DNA of 64,000 nucleotides from contig WHVD01000023.1 in the NCBI GenBank assembly GCA_015178975.1, positions 806,001 to 870,000 of the forward strand, written 5' to 3'. The notes under the pieces were generated by a model. It worked only from the letters and a program-made list of their open reading frames with translations. It ran no database searches and was not told the origin of the DNA. Below are positions 46,611-58,050 of this stretch, piece after piece. A program made the position numbers and the translations under genes. The DNA is from Hysterangium stoloniferum (lineage: Eukaryota > Basidiomycota > Agaricomycetes > Hysterangiales > Hysterangiaceae). The first letter of the stretch is position 1; each line of letters begins with the position of its first letter.

Positions 46611-47690
46611 AACCTTTACATTATTTATAGAGTAACTACATGCTTATATTCAAACCTCATGGTGTATGGTGTGGCAAAGGCCACTCCTTTTTCCTAGTAC
46701 CCATGTGCTTAGATTCAGATCCAAAAGTGCAGTAAAAGATTTCCCTTTTCCTTTGTTGTTATTTATTTGAGTAAATGGACTGAACAGAACAGCATGGGAA
46801 TTGGAACTTATCAATAAGACCCTACAGTGACAAGTGATACAGTAACAGACATTACTTCTTCCTTTGGTCTTACTATTTATTTGGAAACTTCTACAGGAAT
46901 CATTGCCACAGGTCATTAAAAGTTGCTAAGAGGATCTAGGGGTGATTCCCTTCAGTATGGCATGAGTAAATTTATGTCTGAGGAGTGTGGGAATTAACAT
47001 TTATCAACAAGAGTCTACAGTGACAAACACCAGGCCATTAAGTTAATCATGATTTGACCTGAAGTTTGTGTTCCAATGGCACAGGAGGCCAGAATTTCAA
47101 AACAACCAATTCTTTGCCATCTGTTGCAACTCTGAGATTTTCTCATATTTTATGCAACTCCTTGCAATTCATTTGCAATGTTGCTTCATAATCACTAGAT
47201 GTGTTTTGACATGTTGTTGTGATTGTCAACCGGAAAATTATAGGAGTAGGGTTAGCAGTCAAATTTCAATCTTTTTGCCATCTTTTGTGACTCTTTGCGA
47301 TTCATTTGCAATTTCGAGCCACTGTCCATTGTTCTCTTTGACAATTGGTAATTACATTTAATAGAACCTTCTCACACTGTAAATATCAAATGTTGAGATC
47401 TTATTATTCCAAAACATGAAAATTTATCAGTAATGTACCAGAAACATGGACCTTGGCGGCTAGGGGTTCTCTCCTACACATTAACATGGTGGAGCCCCAG
47501 GACATACTAGAAGCACCATTTCACAGAAAAAAGGGGAGACAAGGGATTGAATGTTCCCCACAACATGTCTTGTCATGGGTGACAGCTGATTTTTGGGCCC
47601 CTGAGGATCAATGAAAATGATGCCTAGAAGGATAGAGCATATGCCCACTACTATTTGCATTCCAACTTCCCAAGGGAGGTGTTAGGGTTC
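46611..47690. other. No gene resolved
   Basis: It is AT-rich and CpG-poor. A near-repeat (TTTGCCATCTGTTGCAACTC / TTTGCCATCTTTTGTGACTC, then GATTCATTTGCAAT-like) occurs at about 47113-47180 and 47273-47320. A frame of 88 codons on minus (46650-46916) is not recognisable. Confidence 0.4.
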
Positions 47691-48741
47691 AGGAAACACT
47701 AACAAGGTACCAAAATACAAAGAAGAAACAAGAGATAAGATAAGGATAAGGAGTAAAGAAAGGGAGGTTCTAATGACTTAAAGACTAAATTTAAAGGGAA
47801 AACTAAATAAGGTTTAAACTTAATATTTTGACATGTGTGTGTTGTTCAATGTGTGACAAAATAAACCAAAATAAACCAAAATAAACACAAATTTAAACAG
47901 AGATAAAAAAAAAACAAGAAAAATATTCAGAGACCTGACACATCAACTCCAAAAGCTTTAACATTCATAGTCAACACTGAGCTAAGATGAGGCAAGATTT
48001 CCATTGGTATGTCAAGTCCTAAATTCACTGGTTTATGAAGGTTTTCTGAGCAAAACTTTTCATTAATAGTGACCTCAAGCCTATAGGCTCACCCCTTCTT
48101 ATAGTCATGGGGTTTAAAGATAGGTTGGCAAGTGGTAGCACAGCCTTCTCTCTTGATATGGCCATGGTGGGGGCCATGAGTACAGAACAATTGTTATTCT
48201 GTAGGATGATCCCCTCAACAATCCACTCATCACCTTTCTTGACATTAATGGGTATTAGTCTTGCTGACTCTGGTTCAATTGTGCAGTCTTCCAATGGTCA
48301 TGTGAGTCTTTCAGTATGCACTCCTTTGTCAGGTTTGGAGGTCAGCTTGGGTTGGTCCTCAGACTGTTCCTCCCAGGGGGCTTTTCTAATTGAAAAGGTT
48401 AAAGGTTGCAATTCCTTTGAAGAACTAGCTGGGTCAGAACCCACTCTCTCTGGGAGAATCATGTCTTCCTTCATCAACTGACTTGACCAAGGATATTGTA
48501 TTTTAGGCCTCTTGTTTTCCTTCTCCAGCATCAACTTGATGTCTCATCTGACATGTCTGCTACTGAGGTCAGTAGGAGATTTTCCTTGGTAAGGTCATCA
48601 TCTTCCTCTTCCAAGTCTGAATCCCCACAAGGTATCAATGTAGGAAATGGGCCCAGGTCAAAGGGAAAAGGTTCATCTTCTGACTCATTTGATCAAGATG
48701 GATCTTCTATGAGATGTCCCATACCCACACATTTTAACTGA
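47691..48741 (-). pseudogene. LTR and pol fragment of a gypsy III relative
   Basis: An LTR-like block (47691-47941, TGTCAGGTCTCTGAATATT on minus) adjoins broken frames 48025-48294 and 48298-48534. The latter repeat the linker between protease and RT seen at 60820-61230: KPDKGVHTER, CTIEPESARL, a Gly-Asp-Glu-Trp-Ile strand and TIRRGEPIGL. No catalytic domain is left. Confidence 0.65.
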
Positions 48742-49074
48742 TTAACTAATTCTTCTTCATCTATGATTTCTTCCATGGATAGCAATTTGAGCTATTGGGA
48801 ATTCTCCCCTTCTCTCAGTCTCTTAAAATTCTGGCAATGGTTGCTCAACCAATCCCCCTTCTTGAGGAGGTCATACAAACACAATATTCAACTTGCATGA
48901 ACCAAAACATGTGGAATTTGCTGAGGGATGCAGGTGAGGTGAGGGCTGACAAACACCAAATCACCTGCCAATATTCATAGTATCAGGATCTTTGCTGCTA
49001 CCACAGACAAACTTCCAGACCCATGCAATTATTGCCTTCCTCACCCCTATACCAAGGCAATGAACTGTCCAGAT

Positions 49075-49556
49075 ATCTGGGCTGACCCACTAGCTAAAGA
49101 ATTAGTGGTCATGGTGAAATGAGATGTGTGGGAAGTCATTGAACCTCCAGGTGATGTTAGATATATGAAAACTCAATGGACATTTGCCAATAGGTATATA
49201 TAATGCAGATGGCAATCATGTAGCATACAGGGCATGCTTGTTGACAAAAGACTTAGCATTAATTCTTTTGAGACAAATGTGTTGACACAAGAGGGGGTAC
49301 AATATGTTGGTACACCATGGACACAAACAAAAAGCATTAGGATTACTAAGCTGCTGTACAGAACTGCATCACCTAGCATGAAATATATTGGTGACCCACA
49401 AGTGTCATCATGGTGAGATTACTACTGAAAAGCCAAAATGTTTACAAAATACTTCAGTCATGTATTATGAATCCCTTCACAAGAACCTTGTGATTGCTGC
49501 TGCTCCAAACATGGAAGCATGGCAGGTAGATTATGTTGCTATGTATCTCAACTCAC
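49075..49556 (+). pseudogene. Copia reverse-transcriptase remnant
   Basis: Decayed frames read VWEVIEPPGDVRYMKTQWTF, then YRAC-LVDKR-like, QEGVQYVGTPWTQTKSIRI and finally AAAPNMEAWQVDYVAMYLNS. This is the order of motifs in the RVT_2 domain of Ty1/copia Pol. Stops (TGA, TAA) and shifts are present. It stops at an LTR start at 49557. Confidence 0.6.
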
Positions 49557-49882
49557 TGTTAAGCTCAGGGCTTATGGGTGGGTTTCTGGGAAACTGTTAA
49601 GAACAGAAAACTGACTGATGTTGGTAGACTGACAGGGACAGAACGGAAGGACTTGGCTTCAGCTTATATGCTGCACCCTCGCAAGTTACTGTACCTTCAG
49701 GTGGCCTTAAATTTAAGGCAGGCAGAAACAAGTCCTATTGAGTAAACCTCACAGTGGGTTACTGATTGGAAACTGAAGGATAGGTTGAGTGTCGGGTCAA
49801 AGGGTTGGAGACTGGGGGTGAGCGAGTGCAAGCAGAGGTGGAGAGCAGGATACTTAGAGCGAGACTATGAGAGATGTACATA

Positions 49883-51489
49883 CAGTGGGGGACAAAACCG
49901 TTCCAATGATTTTTTATATGTCAAAGAATGTTGAATAACTCAATGAGTATGTGACCAATTAACCTGAAATTTTTAATTTAGGTAGTCGTATATGTTGGCT
50001 ATATACCCTAAGAATTCTATGACATAAGCATTATTTGTCATTAAACTATAAATCAAATACTAAACTAATGCAATCTCATTGGAACAGTTTTGTCCCTGGT
50101 ATATAATCCAATACAAATCATATAATCTAGTACTTGGTGTAACCCCCCTTGGCATCTAAAACAGCTGCAATCCTTCTAGACATACTCTCTATCAAATTCT
50201 GAAAAATAGAAGCAGGAATCCTGTCCCATTCTGTCTGGACCCTTTCCCATAACTCCTGAATACTCCTAAGCTCCACTTCATACTCTAGTAGCCTCTTCTT
50301 GAGGTAATGCCAAAGGTGTTCAAATGGATTAAGATCAGCAGATTGAGGGGGCCATATCATGACATCAAAATCACTGCCATTAAGCCAATTGGTGGCCTTC
50401 TTGCTCTTGTGTTTGGGATCATTGTCTTGCTGAAAGACAATATCTCCAGTCTTCTTCTTGTAATGCTTGAGAGATTATTGAAGTTCATGCTCCAAAATGC
50501 TAACATAAAGTTCAGCATCCATCCTCCCATCAATCTTGGTGGCATATCCTGGTCCTTCCCAGAACATACAACCCCACAACATCAGATTCCCCCCTCCAAA
50601 CTTGACTGTGCCTTCAACCAGCCTATCACTGAGCCCCTCTCCTGCTTTTTTCACCCACTTCCTCCCATCTGACCCCAAAGGATTGATTTTAGTCTCATAT
50701 GACCAGACAACCCTCTTCCAGTCCTCCAGAGACCAGTTCTTGTGTGCCAATGCAAAGTCCAGCCTCTCCCTTCTATGCCTTTGTGTGAGTTTAGGCCTTT
50801 TCCTCTTCACCACAGCCTTCATTCCAGCTTTCTTGAGTTCCCTACTAATTGTTCTTGCAGAGATAGACTCTCCATTCATATCTTGTAGGACTTTAGATGC
50901 CTGAGTGGCATGGTCAATCTTCTGGGAAGTGATTTGTTGGATGTTGTAATGGGTATTAGAGGGGGAAAGTTTGCATGGACGACCTCCAGCTACTTTGGAG
51001 AGGGAGGAAGAATGTTTAGCATGAATTCTGGATATAGGAGAGACAGAACGACCAGTGGTGGCAGCTACTTCATATGCAGACTTGCCCTTGTCAAGTAGAG
51101 TAAGAACACAATCAAGTTGAGCAGGAGTGAGAGCTCTCATGATGTAAACTGATGGGTTGTTGGGATGCTATCACTTGAAGAAGTGAACAGTTGTATATAT
51201 ACACAATTTGAACAGGTCACATGATTTTATTTGCATTTATTTGTGGATAATCAATAAGGTTATGTGCTAATCATGTGACAGGGACAAAACTGTTCCAATG
51301 AGCTTGCATTAGTATTTGATTTATAGTTTGATGACAAAGGATGCTTATGTCATAGAATTCTTAGGGTATATAGCCGATATATATGACTACCTAAATTAAA
51401 AATTTCAGGTCAATTGGTCAAGTACTCATTGATTTATTCAACATTCCTTGACATATAAAAAATCATTGGAACAGTTTTGTCCCCCACTG
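49883..51489 (-). mobile_element. Tc1-type transposon, second family
   Basis: 1607 bases with terminal repeats of about 215 bases starting CAGTGGGGGACAAAAC. As in the 40122 element, each long repeat is bounded on its inner side by an inverted copy (TTGGAACAGTTTTGTCCC at about 50078-50097; GGGACAAAACTGTTCCAA at 51282-51299). TA flanks on the left; the right flank reads TT. Confidence 0.9.
50127..51140 (-). pseudogene. Tc1-type transposase, inactivated
   Basis: The frame 50475-51140 (221 codons) ends in a TAA after LEHELQ, and the same frame then continues to 50127 with DNDPKHKSKK and DLNPFEHLW. Apart from that stop the 338-residue protein is complete. The first catalytic Asp is replaced: the motif reads WSYETKIN where the 40361 enzyme has WSDETNIN. 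Asp and Glu of the other two motifs are kept with 34 residues between them. The loss of catalysis is therefore double. It belongs to the same DD34E group as the intact enzyme but is clearly divergent in sequence. Confidence 0.92.
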
Positions 51490-51960
51490 TTCTGAGTCGA
51501 TATTCTGATTGCCTAGTAACTACATTCCAGCAGGTTTATATACAGGTTATCAGCATCTAGAAACTACTAACTAAGGGAAGAGTGGAAATACTATAGACTT
51601 GACTAGAAACTGGAAGGTTACGATAAGATTGGAAGCCATGATTAACCAAGAGTGGGATTATGAGAAAAGGGAATAGTCCATGGGCTACAAGTATATATGG
51701 GCATATGTGAAACATAGAGTAGAATGGATCATCATAATAAAAGGGACCTATCAAAGCATAACCAGATAGTACAAGTATAACTTGACAGGGGTGTAAATGG
51801 GGTTTGATTGCTGTGAAGGTATACATCAGTGTCGGGTTACCAATGGTTGCCAATACAATAACTTGGCTAGTAACTTGAAATGCAGGCAAATGATAGTATC
51901 ATCAGGGACTGTCGGGTTGTGACACAGTTGTGACAGAAACCCACAGTGGCAGGTACATAG

Positions 51961-52594
51961 TGTGAGAGGTACGGTGAAATATACTCAGGAAATATAGTCT
52001 GAATGAGCTCATACTATATTTCCATTATTATTTCTACCTTCTCTCTATTTTATTATACACTTATAATTAGTTCGACGACCTATGTATGTGGTACATCGAC
52101 TCTTGTGGGTATATACGTGCCAGACTTATGTATTCTAGCACCTGTAGTTAGAACTCAGACACTTTTTACCCCACAACCATGACTTACCCAGACACCAGTT
52201 AGTGTCCTGTAAGTTGTGATTGGGGTATCATCTCGACCGTCACAGACAGGCTTTGACTATCTATGCAATCAGAGTTTCAAACTTTACTAGTTGAAACTCC
52301 ACCTTTATCTCAATCCACGTGGAGAAAATCCACACTACTCTGTTATTTGACTCTCTCATTATTCTCCTCTACACTTGAGCAGTCATTCAGAATTGCACTT
52401 CACAGTCGATTCCCCTTATTTGTTTTAGCTCTCTATTCTACTTAGATAGCTACTTCACTCAACCATATTGAACTAAACAGTCAATACATGTTCGGTCTGT
52501 ATTAGACTTAGATAGTCAATACATCTTCATGTCATACCTAAACGGTCGATATTCTTCGTATATAGAACAGTTAGAACTTCCACCACTCTTCACA
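51961..52594 (+). repeat. 5' LTR of gypsy III
   Basis: 634 bases, TGTGAGAGG...CTCTTCACA. Nearly the same as the solo LTR at 18188-18821. It is followed by GTGGTGATCCAGGCC, the likely primer-binding region. Confidence 0.92.
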
Positions 52595-52664
52595 GTGGTG
52601 ATCCAGGCCAGACTGCTCTTTCCCTACAAAGAAAAACATTTTATTTAACTATGAATTTCTAAAT

Positions 52665-54988
52665 GTGCAAATGACCACTGACAAGAACCAAACACCAAGA
52701 TCTTCAATAACCCCAAGTAGTTCAACACCTCATCGAAGACCTGCTAGCCTGGAACCACCCCGTAATGTTACCATGAGGAAATCATTGCTGACTTTTCAAA
52801 TATCAGTCCTTCCTGAGAATTCCCCTGGAGCAGTGGCTGGACCGTCAATGGATACTCTCCCTGATCCACCCGAGGAATGACCACCAACCAGGCAGTTGAG
52901 CACCCCTGGAGCTAATGTCGAGCCTACCCGTGCACCCGAGCCTGTTCTCTTGTTCCCACCAAGGCAGGTCATCCTTAAGCAGTTCCTTGGGGGTCATATG
53001 GTTTACGCTGAGCCTATCGATGTGAGGTGGGATGTGTACTATGACAATTGAATCTCCATGGATCAGCTCACTCCTTTTGTGGAAGAGTACAACACAGATT
53101 ACCCCTCTTTACCAGTGACTGTAGCAGTCTGGTTAGGCCATTATCAGGCCATCTTATCGGCATGGGACTTATTCGTGTGACCAGGAACCCTTGAGGATCT
53201 GACCCGCTCGATTCCCGAATGGTCAAGTGATGTTACATCCATTATGGAAGGGGGAAGGACAATTTTTAGATGGGAAGTTTTCTCCTTATTCCTCAAAGCA
53301 CTTCGTACACATGATGATGCACTGCAAATCCTTCACATCCTACTTGGTGGGGATCACATCATGCCCAAGGTTGATTACCAGTATATGTACATCCGAATGT
53401 TGGAGGAATCTCTTAACAGAGTCACACCAAATCTATTGTTCGCGTACTTTACTCTAAGGGGCCGGTTGAAGCAAAATCAGAGGAGGCTCGATAAAATGGT
53501 TTTGGAGGTGCTTTACCCCTATAATAATTTGATTCAAGTTCCCGATTCACCTATCTCCACAACTAATTTGTTTGCTCACAACCTAAATGGGTCTCCCAAT
53601 ACTCGTTTCCTCCATTTGCTCAATTTTCTTGTTGTCTTACAAGACTTCCCATTGGATATGAGGATGCAAGTTCTAGATTGCTTTCAGGAAAAGGGGATTG
53701 AAGTCTGTGCTCCCTTCCATCAACCTCAGCCACATCAGCCTGTGAATGTGATCGAAATTGAGAGAGGAATTACGACGGAAGCCAGCCCTACACCCCATCA
53801 GGGGATTCATTGCTCTTGCGTCATGTTTGAAAGAATTCCGGATAATCCCAACTTCGGTGATGAACAATCTGTGACTAGGAATTGACCGGTTGCCAATAGG
53901 GGTCGACCGTCCTTCTCTACCACATTCACTGAGGGTATAGCTGGTCAGGTTGCTGGTCGAGGATCACTGAATCCAGTCGATCCCCACCATTCCCTGCTGA
54001 TCTCCTCGAATCCCTTTCTGCCACCAGGAGGACCCCCTAGCAGTTCATCTGGGAGTTCAAATGATTCAAACTATGGAGGGAATTTGGGATGTGGGGGGTG
54101 TCACAGTGGAGTACCTAACTCTCCCTTTTGAACTCCAATGCAGCCTCAAGCCAGCACACTTATCGATGACTTACCTAAGGATAAAAAGATTGCTCTTAAC
54201 ACCAATGACATCAAGATAAAATGGTCTGACCTTCCCAAATATGATGGAACTCAATCCAAGGCTTTGGACTACATCATGGATATTATGAGTCTCTCAGAGA
54301 TCTCAGACTCCATGAGCACATTGTTAGGAGTTGCTCTGCCAAGATGACTCACCAGTGATGCCAAGATCTGGTGGAGCACCCTGGACCGTGAACATCACAC
54401 TGAATTCAGTCAATCTCACGGATCGTTCCTTTGGGACATCATAGAGGGATTACTTGGAACTCGTTGGCACAAATCCTTAGCCTTAGAATGGGAAGCCATG
54501 AAATTTTGACAAGCCGACCACAATCGTGAGACACCCGTTCACTACATTCAATGGAGAATTAAGCTTTATTGATTCTTGTATGGGTTCCACCAAAATCGAA
54601 AGGACGAAACGTGCAGACTCATCCTGACACTGCCCATGGAATGGCTTTACCTTCTACAAGGACAACCCATCGATGACATCATGAGCCTGCAGACTTATGC
54701 TAACAATCTACAAGAGGCTCTGATTAATGCTTGGGTTCAAACTCATTGAGAGTGTTATTGGTTTCAGAAACCCAGAGTCATGATCACCGAACAGGAAGAG
54801 TCGGATCCCTGGCATGAGGAAGAACACTCTAGAGGAATTGACCCAACTAATCGAGGCCACATCCTTCTCAGCGAAGCCGAAGATAAAACCGTCCCTAGGA
54901 GATCTAACATGAAACAGGGTAAGAAACACAGCAAGTTCTTTTTTGAACAAAGTGACAAGAAAAGTGTCACTAAACCCCCAAAGGAGTG
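52665..54988 (+). pseudogene. Gypsy III Gag, broken
   Basis: Frames 52665-52880, 53244-53885, 54138-54347 and 54780-54992 form one Gag if about eight TGA codons are read as Arg. The middle has retrotransposon-gag character (LPKYDGTQSKALDYIMDI, Trp-rich helices to 54720). The frame stops at KPPKEC, the first Cys of the zinc knuckle, where an Ngaro-type element is inserted. Confidence 0.75.
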
Positions 54989-55077
54989 CTGACCTTCGTC
55001 ACAATGGTGACTGTCGTCACAACAAGTGACTGTCGTCACAACGGTGACTGTCGTCACAACAAGTGACCGTCGTCACA
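54989..55077. repeat. 18-19 bp tandem repeats at Ngaro edge
   Basis: Five units of TGACTGTCGTCACAACRRG (18-19 bases) with an internal inverted TGAC/GTCA pair. They start exactly at the break in the host gag codon and probably form part of the element's terminal repeat system. Confidence 0.75.
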
Positions 55078-55255
55078 AAATGCGACGACTTGTCACAAAC
55101 GCGACACGCGCGGGAGAATTATGTAATCAGCGCGCGCACGAAACCAGCATCTCTGGCGTTCGTTCGTGAGTTTGGGCGAGCAAATAGAGTCTATTGCGTC
55201 GCCACCGCTCTTTTGCGCAACCAGAAATAAATCAGGCCGTGCTCAAGCCAAATGG

Positions 55256-56245
55256 TTAAGTGAGACGAAGGTCCAGCGGACCGGGAGGTTGAGCGGTGGG
55301 AACGGCCCAATGAAGCCTAGCAGAGAGGTGAAGAATGCGTGTGCAGGAGGATTCAATGTAAAGTTTGTAGGCGTCACTGCGCCAGTGCCCCATCAGTTGA
55401 ATTTCGTAATCAGTAAACCCTGCTTCAGCAGCGGAAGAAGCTGCGCCCCTCCGAAACGAGTGACCCGCGAAGTCGGTAGGATCGAAACCAGCGGTGTGGA
55501 GGAGGGACCAGAGAGAAGACACGAAGAGAGAATACTGGAGGGGGGATCCATCGTCATTGCAAAATAGGGGTGAATTAGGAGGGCGTGGGTCTGCGATAAA
55601 AAGGTATCTGAGGGCATGCACGGCACAAGTGGCGGCAACATAAGTGGTAATGCCCTTCCGAAAGGGGTCAGTTTTGGAGGCAGGGAAAGTGATAGTAATG
55701 TGGGAGGGGTTCTCGAAAGTAGGTAAGAAAGAAATGGCGCTTCTGGTCAAGTGAGCAGAAGGATCGAAGGTCTTAAATTTACTCCCCTTCACGGTGAATT
55801 CGCCACAGCGTAAGAAACCTGCGAAAGCCAGTTTAATGGCTGCGTCGATCGTTGCAGCTTGGATTGATGAGTGCGGGAAGGAGAACCTAATGAGGTGTTG
55901 GAGAATAGGAAGGGTTATAGGCGCAACGGGATGACGGGCACACTCGCCAAAATAGCGCTTGATGCCCCTGATGACATGCTGGACGAGGGGAGCTTCGACA
56001 GCTGTGAAGGAGAGATCCGCGTCGATGTGGAGAGACTTGAGGTGACCGAGGTATGACTTGATCGTCGATGCTTTGAGTCGCCTGGTGAGCCTGAGATGGG
56101 CAACCCATTCAACGACGGCATTCTTGTTGGATGGGAGGAAGGATCGATCGTGGTTGAGGAGATGAGGGCGGAGGGTGATGAAGTCAATGAATGAACGTTG
56201 CCCCGTGGTGTATGTTCGTCTAGTGCTGCTGGCGAGGCCATACAA
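55256..56245 (-). CDS. Tyrosine recombinase of the Ngaro-type element
   Basis: A 329-codon frame. The N-terminal half (STRRTYTTGQRSF, STIKSYLGHL) is the core-binding helix bundle. The catalytic half has Arg146 (FLRCGEF), His262 and Arg265 (GHSFRRGAAS), His287 and Tyr296 (GHWRSDAYKLY). Thus the Arg-His-x-x-Arg-His-Tyr set is complete, with Tyr as the nucleophile that would integrate circular cDNA. The frame overlaps the RT frame by about 330 bases in a different phase, implying translational frameshifting or a separate start. No stop interrupts it. Confidence 0.93.
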   Translation of the reverse strand: MYGLASSTRRTYTTGQRSFIDFITLRPHLLNHDRSFLPSNKNAVVEWVAHLRLTRRLKASTIKSYLGHLKSLHIDADLSFTAVEAPLVQHVIRGIKRYFGECARHPVAPITLPILQHLIRFSFPHSSIQAATIDAAIKLAFAGFLRCGEFTVKGSKFKTFDPSAHLTRSAISFLPTFENPSHITITFPASKTDPFRKGITTYVAATCAVHALRYLFIADPRPPNSPLFCNDDGSPLQYSLFVSSLWSLLHTAGFDPTDFAGHSFRRGAASSAAEAGFTDYEIQLMGHWRSDAYKLYIESSCTRILHLSARLHWAVPTAQPPGPLDLRLT

Positions 56246-58038
56246 AAGGAAAAAGGCGACCGGTGGGGAGAGGTGAGCGTTCGTCTGATACCAACGAGCC
56301 GGGGGTTGTTCGAGCAGTTCTGTTTACACAAAGAAGGGTTAAGAGTAAATAAGCGTGCATATTGAAAACGAGAGGCAGAGTCAGCAAGGGCATTCGTCTC
56401 AGAAGAAAGCCAAGAGGAAGAGAAGGAGAATCTCAGAAACGATGCTAGCATGGCAATATCGCGGACAATGGACATTGCAAAGCGTGCTCTGGTGGTCCCC
56501 TGTGTGAGTGCAGCGACAATGGCAGAGTTATCAACATGGAACACAATATGATGGCCGGACCAAAGAGAACCCCAGCGTGTAATGGCCTGGAGAACTGCGT
56601 ATATCTCCTTGAATTGGATATCGCGCTCACGAAAACGACGAGGTATGCGTGCAGAATACCATTGGTTGCCAAATATACCACCAATGCCTTTTCGACCACT
56701 GGCATCAGTATACACATGCAGTGTGGGAAGGGATGGCTGGATGATGGCAATGCCATTCCAGGCATGAGAGAAGGTGTGCCACCATCGAATATCACCCCGA
56801 GCGTAAGCCGGTATGTGGCGGCGCGAGAATGGAGAATTGAATGACATAGAGAAGTCGATAAGGCGTCGGATGAATTCTCGAGCATGAGGGATAACCTGCG
56901 CGGAGAACTGGAGGAACCCAATGAGTTCCTGAACTTGCTTCAATGTAAAGGTGGGGGCGATAAGAGCAGCACTGAGAATCTCACGGGGATAGGTCAGTTT
57001 GTTAGCTGGCAAGCGTGCTTCCATGGCAATAGTATCAATTTCCAACCCTAGATACTCTAGTGTTGTACATGGCCGGATAGTTTTTTCATGTTGAAATGAG
57101 AGGCCGAGTTGGTGGCCAAGCGCTTGGCACCAATCGATGGCGGCATTAGCAATGGGTAGGGATGTGCCAGGACGAAATATGGGCAGGAAATCGTCGAGAT
57201 AGTGGCGAAGAGCAGCTGGAATGTGGCGCACAATGATCCAGTGTAAGGCTTCGGCAAACAGGTTGAATATATAAGGGGCCGAATGCAGGCCGAAAATAAG
57301 AACTATCGCGTGATAGAAATTATCTTCCCAGTGGAAACCGAGGAGATGCCATTGTGATGGAGCGACTGGAATATGATGGAATGCTTCTTTAAGGTCGAGT
57401 TTAGCTAAAAGGGTCCCAGGACCGAATTGGCGAATGACTTGAAGTGCTGCTTCAAAGGATTCGTAAGTGATAGAGGCTTCGGAATCGGGAATCCCATGGT
57501 TGACCGATGACGATGTAGGCCATGAAAGGTGGTTGATAAGCCGGAGTTTGGAGCTGCGTTTACGCGTAGCGATTCCTAGAGGAGAGCAGCGGAAGTGGGG
57601 TAGGGGATGAGTAGGGAACGGGCCCACAGCATGCGAATTCAATAAAAGCTTGTTAATAAAGGAAGAAACTTCCTGCAGATGCTCAAAGGCTGATGCTAAG
57701 TTTTTGCAATATTGCTCATGATCGTCACCATTGAAACCAATAAGAGCAGCATGTTGTATTATGTGAAGTAATGAAGTGACACATGTGCGGTCAGGGTAGT
57801 CCCGAAGATGGAAGTCCCATGCGTGCAAATTTATTGGGGAGGAAATGGTGGGGAGCATATGGGGTGATGAGGGTACACGATTGCAACGGGGGTCAGAGTT
57901 GGGGCGGAGAGGTGGAAGGGAGTGCGGAGTAAACAGATCAGGAAAAGGGAGGGGATGCAGGGACGAGTGAGCCGGTGACTGGGTAATTGACATGCCAAGA
58001 AGGCTATGGTGAGGAGACGGCAAGGTTAATTTCCCCAC
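55915..58038 (-). CDS. RT-RNase H of the Ngaro-type element
   Basis: A 707-codon frame. RT fingers and palm appear from about residue 150 (SKLRLINHLSWP, LLAKLDLKEAFHHIPV), with the catalytic YLDD at 280-283. RNase H starts near residue 440 (VYTDASGRKG, then FKEIYAV, HVDNSAIVAAL, ETNALADSASR). This gives the Asp-Glu-Asp-Asp set that removes the RNA strand. The last 110 residues overlap the recombinase gene and are Ser/Pro-rich, perhaps not translated in this phase. The start lies 12 bases after the gag-like stop. Confidence 0.92.
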   Translation of the reverse strand: MGKLTLPSPHHSLLGMSITQSPAHSSLHPLPFPDLFTPHSLPPLRPNSDPRCNRVPSSPHMLPTISSPINLHAWDFHLRDYPDRTCVTSLLHIIQHAALIGFNGDDHEQYCKNLASAFEHLQEVSSFINKLLLNSHAVGPFPTHPLPHFRCSPLGIATRKRSSKLRLINHLSWPTSSSVNHGIPDSEASITYESFEAALQVIRQFGPGTLLAKLDLKEAFHHIPVAPSQWHLLGFHWEDNFYHAIVLIFGLHSAPYIFNLFAEALHWIIVRHIPAALRHYLDDFLPIFRPGTSLPIANAAIDWCQALGHQLGLSFQHEKTIRPCTTLEYLGLEIDTIAMEARLPANKLTYPREILSAALIAPTFTLKQVQELIGFLQFSAQVIPHAREFIRRLIDFSMSFNSPFSRRHIPAYARGDIRWWHTFSHAWNGIAIIQPSLPTLHVYTDASGRKGIGGIFGNQWYSARIPRRFRERDIQFKEIYAVLQAITRWGSLWSGHHIVFHVDNSAIVAALTQGTTRARFAMSIVRDIAMLASFLRFSFSSSWLSSETNALADSASRFQYARLFTLNPSLCKQNCSNNPRLVGIRRTLTSPHRSPFSFCMASPAALDEHTPRGNVHSLTSSPSALISSTTIDPSSHPTRMPSLNGLPISGSPGDSKHRRSSHTSVTSSLSTSTRISPSQLSKLPSSSMSSGASSAILASVPVIPLRL

Positions 58039-58050
58039 CGTGCCATGCCC

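Larger units (their letters stand above)
49557..51926 (+). repeat. LTR split by a Tc1-type element
   Basis: It starts TGTTAAGCTCAGGG with a GGGTGGGTTTCTGGG stretch and the GGACTTGGCTTCAGC block at 49649. After the transposon (49883-51489) it resumes to about GTTGTGACACA. Composition and motif order match the gypsy I LTR family at low similarity. CTCAC precedes it (49552-49556). Confidence 0.5.

Noticed and set aside
55166-55567. 133-codon plus frame opposite the tyrosine recombinase
   Set aside because: The opposite strand encodes the complete catalytic set; this frame is a shadow.
55256-56245. Crypton (DNA transposon with tyrosine recombinase only)
   Set aside because: RT-RNase H and a Gag-like frame lie directly upstream on the same strand, which Cryptons lack.
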